This document shows positions 55,730-64,000 of a stretch of DNA of 64,000 nucleotides, piece by piece (positions within the stretch are counted from its first letter, which is position 1; every line of letters begins with the position of its first letter). This DNA is from Paraspadella gotoi (taxonomy: Eukaryota > Chaetognatha), in the NCBI GenBank assembly GCA_051294375.1, contig CM119265.1:7388629-7452628 (forward strand), given 5' to 3'. Both the position numbers and the translations under genes were made by a program. Under the pieces are notes generated by a model. That model made no database searches. It had not been told where the DNA came from and saw nothing but the letters and a program-made list of their open reading frames with translations.

Positions 55730-57930
55730 AACAAAATAGAGGAGAATTTAAAGAAGAAGAAGAGTCGGAAAGAAGAAGAAAAAGATGAAGAGTTAAGAAG
55801 AAGGAGACGAAAGGAAAAATAAACGTAACCAGGAAGAAGATTTAAACGAAGAAAGAGGGAAAAAGAAATCTGAATGAAAACGAAAGGAGAGAGAGAGAAA
55901 CGAATTAACGGCAGCCCATCTGTTGGAATCCTTTTACCGATGTCATTAAACGAAAAAAAGATTTGTACTCTTAGTAAAACTTGGCAACGGACGCGACCGA
56001 GAGTGCTGAGAGAGATGGAGAGATGAGAAGATGAGAAGAGAGAGAGAGAGAAGAGAGAGAGAAGAGATGTCCGCGGAGAAGAGAGAGAGAGAGAGTGAGT
56101 ATAGATTGACGGGTAAACAAGAAAACGTTATCAAACAGTTTTCAGAAAGTTTACCAAGACTTCAAGAAAGAGGGAAAACTTTTGGGAAGAAAATCTTCCT
56201 AAAATTACATAGAATTGAATATTAATATATATGAACTCCTGAACTATCTTTTACTGTTTCTACTAAAGGATTCTTGGTCCGAGATCTATCACGTTTGAAA
56301 GAGGAGACCGAGTCTCAGAGAGACAGGATATCAAGATGCGCATTTGTTTTGATTCTATTTTAAACCCGTCGGTTGCGTCGTCTTCGCTCGGTCGACAAAA
56401 GAACAAAAAACGGGGCGAAGGAGAAAAAAAACAACAAATTATATGAGAAAAAAAGGTAAGACCGAAAAGCGATGTATAAAAAAGGAACAAATTAAAAAAA
56501 AACCAATGAATGAACTAGCTCGTGAAAGGGAAGCCGAGAGACTGGCAGCCTTCTTTTAACGTCCCATTCGCCTTGTCTTTTTTGCGACTCGCTCTCTTTC
56601 CTCGTCTTCTCTCTCTCCTTCTTCTCTCGATCTCTCTCTCCTCTGCTCTCCCTCTCATCTCTCTCTCCCTCTCTCTCTCTTGTCTCTCTCTCTCTCGCCA
56701 CACAGCAATTCTCTCTTTTCTCTTTTTCGCTTCGTTTCTCATCTATTGTTAACCTCAAGTCCTTTACTGTCGACTTCACGTCGCGTCGCCGTCATTTGCA
56801 ATTCAATTTCACCGATCGAGACCCGCCTTCACTCCCCCTTCACAGTTCACTCCTATTCCGCTCCCTCTCGTTCACTTTCTCACGCCTTCACTTTCCCGAC
56901 TTCACTCTTATTCCGCTCCCCTCCTTCGACTCCCATTTTCCATTTCTCCATTACCTTCACTGCACTGCCCAATCTCCACTCCCGTTTAATAAGCTTCGCT
57001 CTTCGTTTTCACTTCTCCGATCATCACTCCCAGCGATCGACACCCCTACTTTGACTTTATCTCTCCTCGCCAGGTTAGACTCACTCTTGCTCAGATGACC
57101 TGAAATCCGTGATTTTTCTCTTTTTCCCCTAAGATGCTCGTCGCCATGAGTTTCTGGTCGGTAGTGAAAAGCCTATAACCCACTCTTCCTCCGAGGCGCC
57201 ACCCTGTCCCCGCGACGATAAAACATTCGTTTAACCCAATGGATACCAAAAGTACAACTTCGGATTCAAGTTAACTCTAATTTACTTTGCATAAACCAAG
57301 CGAAATAAAGAAGACTGATTCGATCGAGAAATGAAAATTCTTTAAACAAATTAACAAATGGTATAATCTTGATGGCGCCATAACTTTAAATTTAAAACGC
57401 CCGACGAGAAAATAATTATCTTAATAATTATCTTAATAACGATGTCAGTTAACATCAGTTGGTGAATTGCCTCCATCTACTAAACATAATATGTTTTCCT
57501 TACCTTGAACGAAAATTAATCTTGATGGGTTTAAAGCGACGTATTACATCTTACTCCATACCTCTGTAAGTTGAGAGGTCCCGTTTTCTGATCCTTTCAA
57601 CAGTCTGCCACATACTCACTACCTCAGCCAGTCAGTCACACTGCAAGCCTGTCAGTCAGTCAATCTCCCGCTCTAACTCATTGTCGCAGCCGTTCTGTCG
57701 CCACGGACNNNNNNNNNNNNNNNNNNNNNNNNNTTTCCACGCCGAGGGACTGCCAGAGGAATCGTTTTCATTCACTTGCAAAGGTGTGGGTCAGGGCGTC
57801 GATGACTAACAAACTGACGCTTAAGATCAGTGTGGAGTTTTTTTTTGATATATCTTAATAAAAATATTTCTCTATTATTCTATTATAGCATATATATTTC
57901 ACTATCATGTAATCAGTTTTTTTAAAACAG
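55730..57930. other. Low-complexity spacer
   Basis: Purine-rich 55740-55900 (gaagaag), GA tract 56030-56098, an AT-rich part to about 56520, CT-rich 56590-56700, a TTC/CTC-rich segment to about 57080, then ordinary AT-rich DNA. A 25-N gap lies at 57709-57733. The open frames at 56522-57098 follow pyrimidine-rich composition and I do not call them. Confidence 0.5.
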
Positions 57931-58048
57931 AACGATCCGACGAAATTGACCGAGAGAAACGTGGCATCGCTGTACGACTCTCGTGACGATATCGATTCCC
58001 ATACGAGAAGACAAAGGAACGAGTTAGAAATAGGATGCCACCGGTTTG
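57931..58048 (+). CDS. Candidate exon, product unknown
   Basis: After a good acceptor (tttttttaaaacag) an open stretch encodes NDPTKLTERNVASLYDS and then RRQRNELEIG, a balanced composition unlike the low-complexity frames nearby. The donor is uncertain (CACCG|gtttgg or later). Neighbouring exons were not found because of the gap at 57709-57733. Confidence 0.35.
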
Positions 58049-58689
58049 GTTAACGTTTGGATCAAAAAAAACGTATTGTTCCCTATGTTGTTTGTTGTGT
58101 TTGGGAGAGATGAGAGATGACTGGACCGAAGAGTAGAGAGATTGAGAGCGAGAGAGATGAGAGAGATGGGAGGCAGAGGGAGCGGAGAAAGAATGCGGAT
58201 AGAAGAGAGAAAAAAGAGATGCCGTCCAGGGAAATGTTTAGAAAAGTTCTATAAGGGGAATGAACTGGAAAAATCACATGGCAACGCGTTTTCACGAACA
58301 CTTTTTGGAGAGATCGAAACAGGTTCGGAGATGGATATGAATGAAGAATAAAAGAGATAAAGAAATAAACTGATATAAGAATTTCTCCTTACTCAACTTC
58401 CTAACAAAAGCTCCACGAACTTGAGCAATTACATGGAGAGAAGTAGAAAGCATAAACGCCGGTTAAGTTTCAGGTCACTCCTAAATCTGTTCAAAGTAAA
58501 AAGTTGCTAACGATCATCTCCGGTTCTACGATACAATCATCGTTTTGAAAGATCGACGAGAGATCTAGATGAGATCATCTCTCCCTCTCGTCTCTCTTCC
58601 TCTCCGATCTTCTCTCTCGATCTAGGCATCTCTCTCGTTCTCTCTCGTACCCTCTCTCTCGATGATTACTCTCGCTCTGTCTCCTTCTC

Positions 58690-58781
<92 letters not shown>

Positions 58782-60739
58782 TCTCTCGTCTTTACAATTA
58801 CGACGAACTGAAATGATCACCTCCAAGGATTTTTATGATCCGAGTCACGTGAGGACTGATAGATTGAGTGAGAGATCATTTTTCACAGAGACTCCGAGAC
58901 TGGAAAAACTCTCGACAGGGAGTAAAAAAAGAGTATTTACATTTGAAAGATAAGAGAGAGCGAAGTATTGATCGAGAGATAGCGTTTGAGTGTAGAAGAT
59001 AAATGGCTAATTTTAAGCCTCCATCTCAAGATCCGTTAATTTAGGAATTAGACGGTAGTTAGAACAAATAGCAATTCTCGATGGAGATGTCAATTATAAT
59101 AAAGCTTGTGAAAAGTTAGGATATCTCAGTTTTTGGTACGAATTTTCTGAGATGAGAAAGAAAATATACTGGATGCTCTCTATATGTTTCTAATCTGCGA
59201 TCTCTTTCCTTCTTCTCTCTCTGCACTGCCTGGCTTCTCTCGTTTAAATCTCACCAAAACCTACTCTGCCAACCGTCCACTTTGCTCTATTAGGTGCGCT
59301 TTTGAAATTATTTTCTTTGGTATCGCACGGTATTGTAGTGCGTTCGATTTCTTAGCGCCATCTCTTCATATCGCTCTGTCACATAGCGACTGTGCGCTGC
59401 CTGTTAGACTATCTTTTCTTCGTGCCTGTTTGTCAATAATGTATACTCGCTTCGAACGTCCTCCTTTATGTGTTCTTTCACTCTCTATCTCTGCTTATCA
59501 TATGCTGATACTCTCATGCTCGATCTTTATCTTAAAACCATTCCTTGCGGTATTAAAATATTCGTGCCATCTATAATGTTTGCAATGTTTTGTATGATGT
59601 CCATTCACACATTCATGTTTCCAACTTCGGTGCGATCTTCAGCCCTTTATGACTTTATATAAGTTCGTCATGATCTCGTCTCCTGTCAATTGCTCATATC
59701 TCACTGCGTGGCCTCATGTCAAGTCCCGATGTGATAGCCTTTGATTCGGTCAAATCACCGGCTAATCAACTTTGATGAACTTTTGCTAGCTCTCGCAGAA
59801 CACTCTAAATTGTCTAGACTAGCGGGATCGTTTCTTTGCACGTTAAGTCACTTGCTTTTTACCACAGCTTCACTGGAGAGTTTCGTAGCTGATTGGTTCA
59901 TCTCAGTGCTCGATAATAAACAAACCAAATGATTAATAACGTCTAGCTGAATCCTACCCGCTCGCTGTCTTGCCCTTCACTACTTTTCTCACCCAGTGTC
60001 GGTATTATCATCTTTGGCGTCTCTCTCGTATACTCTGCTGCATCATCCGAGAAATTCTCTGACTCAATTGTTCTCCACCATATTCTCGGGGGTCCAGTGG
60101 AATAGTTCAATTATGATATATTAACCCTCAAAGCCAAGCGTGCTCGACGAGCCGGCCAATCTCCTATTCTCTCTTCTCTTCATATGTTTTGGTCACCCGT
60201 TCTAACACTTTCCCTTCCGCCCCCCCCCTTCAAAACATTTCAAGGAACCTTGGAATCTTTTCCGATTCCAACTCCCGACATCTTCAACCTTTTTCACTCT
60301 CACGCTTTCCCGCTCCTTTCCAAAACTCACCCTCTCACAAGACCCCAAACAACGAAAGTGAAACGAAGGGCGAAGAAAATTCTTTTTCCAACTCAACAAA
60401 ATAACGACGTCGGGAAACGACTTTTGATCCAAAACCAGGGATGAGAGAGAGAGAGAAAGGGAGAGGGAGAGAGAGAGAGAGANNNNNNNNNNGGGGGGGG
60501 GAAGGAGAGTTGGGCTGAGGGCGTTTGTGTGAAGAAGAAAGAAGCCAAGCTGCGGACGGGCCTTTTCAACCTGCGCCCCTTTCAACACAACAGTAACGCA
60601 TTAAAAACAGAATTCACAAGTAATTAGAAGTTGCAAAAATAAATAAATTCTGGTTATGAAAAATGAAATATCTAATACGTGTCCGTTTACAGCGAATGAT
60701 GACAGAGTACAAACATTGTAATAATTGTACTAATCGCTA
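58049..60739. other. Mostly non-coding spacer with CT tract
   Basis: 58085-58200 is GA-rich. 58575-58790 is a CT tract with interruptions. 59002-59190 has a degenerate plus-strand frame (MANFKPPSQDP, later ACEKLGYLSFWYEF) that is broken by stops and may be a mobile-element remnant. 59200-60180 is ordinary DNA without a gene that I recognise. 60444-60500 is a GA tract with a 10-N gap and a G-run. Confidence 0.45.
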
Positions 60740-60744
60740 ACTTA

Positions 60745-60995
60745 TATTTTTTCTCACTCAACTCTGCTTGCGAACGGTGTCGCTGTCGTTTCGCGTCTTC
60801 GCCACGCGCGCCAGAAAAGACGCCGCTCCCGAGACTTAGGACCAAGGGCGCCGCTTTTCGAGGTCGAAACGACTCGAGGCCCGGCGAAGGCGGCGCCTCT
60901 AAAAGGAGGGCGGCGCCGCTGGTGAGAAGGCGGGCGAAAGTGGCATCGATGGCGCCGCCTCGACGGTGAGACCGGGACAAAGTGAGGGTCGACGT
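60745..60995 (-). other. GC-rich exon-like block, product unknown
   Basis: A GC-rich island in AT-rich surroundings has a minus-strand frame with FARLLTSGAALLLEAPPSP and later LSLGSGVFSGARG. It could be an exon of the minus-strand gene at the right edge or a CpG-rich promoter. Splice sites are ambiguous, and 61014-61223 is an N gap. Confidence 0.25.
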
Positions 60996-62060
60996 TAAAG
61001 GGTGAAGGGTGAGNNNNNNNNNNNNNNNNNNNNNNNNNNNNNNNNNNNNNNNNNNNNNNNNNNNNNNNNNNNNNNNNNNNNNNNNNNNNNNNNNNNNNNN
61101 NNNNNNNNNNNNNNNNNNNNNNNNNNNNNNNNNNNNNNNNNNNNNNNNNNNNNNNNNNNNNNNNNNNNNNNNNNNNNNNNNNNNNNNNNNNNNNNNNNNN
61201 NNNNNNNNNNNNNNNNNNNNNNNGAAAGAAAGAAACGGAAAGATGAATTGAGATAGACGCAAACTGGAAAACTTAAATGCAGATACGTATCAAAATATAA
61301 ATACATACATACTAAGTTCACTAAAAAGAGAGGAAAAAGAGAATAAGGATGATAGAGATGATGAAAAGAGATAGAAGAAGAAAGAAAGAGATAGACAGAT
61401 AGATGAGGAGGTAGGAAGACATCCGCTCAAATGGTAAAGGTCTTCCAACTCTGAGGAGGAGGAAAGGAGGAGGAGGAGGAGGAGGAGGAGAAAGATGTTT
61501 TTAGGGAAAGGAAGAGAAAAAAAAAGGAAAAAGGAAAAAAGAAAAAATCGGTCGCCTTCGAGCAAAGACGCTGAAAGATGAAAACGATAGGACTGGTTCT
61601 GGTAAGCCGACACCACTGGGGCCTAGAAAGGTGTCCCGACTTTTCTGAGGGAGGGAAAGAGAGAGNNNNNNNNNNNNNNNNNNNNNNNNNNNNNNNNNNN
61701 NNNNNNNNNNNNNNNNNNNNNNNNNNNNNNNNNNNNNNNNNNNNNNNNNNNNNNNNNNNNNNNNNNNNNNNNNNNNNNNNNNNNNNNNNNNNNNNNNNNN
61801 NNNNNNNNNNNNNNNNNNNNNNNNNNNNNNNNNNNNNNNNNNNNNNNNNNNNNNNNNAGAGAGAGAGAGAGAGAGAGGAGAGTGAGAGAGAGTAGTTTGG
61901 AAACGGGTTAAAAATAGATAGTAATTATTAATCAAATAAGATAAAGATAAATTCAAATTTTAAATGAACAAGAATAATAAAAAAATGTTGATCATTTGCA
62001 GAACTTCTTGCCTAAAGAAAAAGAAGCAAAAAATAAGAGAAGAGAAAAAAATTAAAGACA
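60996..62060. other. N gaps and purine-rich low complexity
   Basis: N gaps at 61014-61223 and 61666-61857. Between them are AT-rich and GA/AGG-rich sequences, including (GAG)n at 61464-61490. No gene. Confidence 0.6.
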
Positions 62061-62089
62061 AAGAAAAAAGTGAAGAAAGAAAAAGAGAA

Positions 62090-62355
62090 GAAAGAGAAGG
62101 AGATGAAAAAAAAGGAGAAGAAAGAAAAGGAGAAGAAAGAAAAGGAGAAGAAAGAAAAGGAGAAGAAAATAAAGGAGAAGAAAGAAAAGGAGAAGAAAGA
62201 AAAGGAGAAGAAAGAAAAGGAGAAGAAAGAAAAGGAGAAGAAAGATAATAAGAAGAAAGAAAAGGAGAAGAAAGAAAAGGAGAAGAAAGAAAAGGAGAAG
62301 AAAGAAAAGGAGAAGAAAGAAAAGGAGAAGAAAGAAAAGTACAAGAAAGAAAAGG
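62090..62355. repeat. Tandem array of a 15-bp purine unit
   Basis: The unit gaagaaagaaaagga is repeated about 17 times with rare variants (one aaagataataag, one aaagtacaag). Because 15 is a multiple of three it leaves open frames that read KKEKE or GEERK. These are repeat translations, not a gene. Confidence 0.95.
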
Positions 62356-62929
62356 AGAGAGGCGAAATCGAATGAAATTAAGATGAATGGAGAATCAGAG
62401 AAAAGAAAAAAAAAGATTCGAATTTAAGATAAATTCTTTTTTTTCTTTTTTTTCCCTTTTTTAAATTTCGGTAGGCACTAGACAGAGATTTGAAAGAGGA
62501 GGAGGAGGGGGAAGAGGAGGAGGAAGAGGAAACGCTGGACCTTTTGAGGAAAAAGTTAAAAGTAAAGAGGAAAGAGGATAAACGTCAAATCTCCCGACGA
62601 GAAGCGAATCGAATTTGAAATTTTTTGGCGCGAGGGAATAAAATAATTATCGGTCGTTCTTCGATGAAAAAATATGTAATATGCCGCGTCATATTAAGTT
62701 AAAGTAGAACTATTTAGACCAACCAAAATTTTTTCAGTCATGGAAATATCCGTTTTATGCTTGTCAAAAAAGTTAATGTGTAACGGGTTAAAAAAAGGAA
62801 GAATATTTGACGAAGGAAAAAGGAAAAAGTGAAGAAAGGAAATTGACATGAGAAAGAAAGTTGAAAGTATTGAAAGGTGATAGACAAGACGAGGGAGAAG
62901 GTAATTTTGTGTAAAATATTTTTTTGCAA
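62356..62929. other. AT- and purine-rich spacer
   Basis: Contains A-runs, a (GAGGAG)n stretch at 62498-62528 and ordinary AT-rich DNA. No gene seen. Confidence 0.6.
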
Positions 62930-63420
62930 AAATGTTCCAAACCATGAGTAATTCGCTAAATTAATATTATTATATTGCTATTATAAATGTCAAAAATTTT
63001 TTTTTGGTATTTTAAGTTTTTTAATTGATTTGATAGAGCTTAAAAAGTTAAGCAAAAAATATAATTACACTTTTAAAATTTGATGTTTTATTACTAAAAA
63101 TTAGTAAAAACTGCTAAAATCATCGGATGATGATGATGATGATGATTTTTTAAGTTTTCTCAATTTTAAACCCACTACATCAAAATATTTTGAAAAAATA
63201 ATTATACTTTGTGTAGATAACTTTTTTATAAGCTATTTGAATCTGCTTTTAAAATTAAAAATTCCAAAAAAAATTTTAAATTTTCTATCTATAATAAATA
63301 TTAAAAATTAATTACTAATGCTCTTGCCCATTTTAGAAATTCTTTGCTCCATTGAAATTTTTCTCAGAAATGGTATGAAGTTTATTTGGAAAGGTTCCCA
63401 AATCAAACTTCTGACCCACC
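62930..63420. repeat. Second copy of the AT-rich dispersed repeat
   Basis: Matches 21780-22210 in block order, including the (GAT)n block at 63127-63145 and ctttgtgtagataacttttt. It shows that the segment in the BBS5 intron is a dispersed family and not part of the recent A-D duplication. No ends or terminal repeats are clear. Confidence 0.65.
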
Positions 63421-63505
63421 CCATTGACGAAGTTTCAAAAACTCGCACTGAATGAATAATTAATTGGGTCATCGATTCATTCCGTAATTTACTCGAGATC
63501 CCTAC

Positions 63506-63978
63506 CTGTCTCGCTCTCTCTCCCGAGGTGAGGAGTGTCGTGACCGAGACGACGACGACGATGCCGCAGCAGACGCTGCCCGCCGCCGACGCAGCGTAAG
63601 CCGCGAGGGCGTCGTTTCCGGCGAGGCGCGCGTCTGCGTCGTGGAAGAGCGGGAGGAGGAGATCGCCGCCGGAGAGAAGAGCGGCGGCGCTGCGGCGGAG
63701 ACGAGGACAGCAGCGGCGAAATATCTTGAGCCGAGGTGCGCGTCTGCGGTGAAGATAAAGAATGTTTCGGTTACGATCCTAATTTGTCATTTCTTAGAAA
63801 TACTACTTCTTTGTTCCTATTTTTCACTGACCTGTCTTCGGCATTTGGCAGCCGGTCCTTGAGCCCGTGAGAATTGCCTTCTCCTTGACTAGTGGAGACA
63901 TTTGGGTCGACGTCCCATGGGATTCTTGTCGAGCCACTCGGCCAGGTGCTTTAGCGGTGGGGCCTTCGAGCCCGTTAT
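63506..63978 (-). CDS. Unrecognised gene, two exons at the right edge
   Basis: Two minus-strand exons: 63978-63832 (acceptor ttttgaacag, donor GACAG|gtcagt) and 63743-63506 (acceptor ttcaccgcag, donor GACAG|gtaggg). Exon one reads APPLKHLAEWLDKNP and then, after a one-base frame change at cccatgg (near 63918), WDVDPNVSTSQGEG and GLKDRLPNAED. With that change the phase fits exon two exactly. Exon two reads LFHDADARLAGNDALAAYAA and then a hydrophobic VCCGIVVVVSVTTLL that could be a membrane segment. Family not recognised. The gene continues upstream beyond 64000 and downstream below 63506. Confidence 0.5.
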
Positions 63979-64000
63979 CTGTTCAAAAATAATGTAAATA

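Noticed and set aside
62070-62375. A Lys/Glu-repeat protein of about 100 residues
   Set aside because: It is the translation of a 15-bp tandem repeat. Three frames are open at once, including the opposite strand.
1-64000. Ribosomal RNA, prokaryotic operons, phage or plasmid functions
   Set aside because: No conserved rRNA blocks, Shine-Dalgarno-linked gene strings or bacterial protein families were seen. The window is eukaryotic throughout.

Overview
The window is animal (metazoan, invertebrate-like) nuclear DNA from a draft long-read scaffold. Short GC-rich exons with GT-AG boundaries sit between AT-rich introns of roughly 50-850 bp. There are long (CT)n/(GA)n tracts, remains of a Ty3/gypsy-type retrotransposon, and many N gaps, six of them exactly 25 N. 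I found no prokaryotic operons, rRNA, tRNA or CRISPR. The phylum cannot be fixed from the sequence.

The best-supported gene is BBS5, a BBSome subunit, on the minus strand at 21339-25356. Ten exons can be placed, all but one with clear GT-AG boundaries, and together they cover almost the whole protein. Tail-to-tail with it, on the plus strand at about 17800-20486, is an unrecognised multi-exon gene with an acidic stretch, an alanine run and Arg/Pro-rich low complexity.

The locus is present several times. Copy A (1-3490, +) holds only the 5' part of BBS5. Copy B (16510-27612, +) is the best copy. Copy C (27613-39314) is its inverted repeat, joined head to head. A 540-bp piece (39340-39880, +) resumes exactly where C began. 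After a 1.17-kb AT-rich spacer comes a third, inverted copy D (41056-48777). The copies differ mainly by single-base insertions and deletions, and frame slips fall at different places in different copies. This looks more like uncorrected long-read, fold-back or amplification artefact than old paralogy, although a true inverted duplication is not excluded.

Other regions: 3500-7855 is a second version of 48803-52060. Its first part is insertion-rich, and 5311-6610 is almost free of homopolymers and looks like base-caller noise. 7868-8068 is a displaced 200-bp piece of the A/B/C/D unit. 8650-13720 holds frame-broken Ty3/gypsy pol (protease, RT, RNase H, integrase). 52030-55025 is a further inverted repeat whose loop is a 1.5-kb all-pyrimidine tract. 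55402-55500 is a near-perfect 99-bp hairpin. 55585-55728 may be a transposase tail. 56000-63500 is mostly low complexity with a few exon-like pieces. 63506-63978 carries two exons of an unrecognised minus-strand gene that runs off the right edge.

The most unusual biological signal is in the BBS5 intron at 23676-24160. It is a tandem array of about eleven copies of the intron-exon boundary itself (pyrimidine tract, CAG, then the start of the next exon), that is, an array of decoy 3' splice sites.
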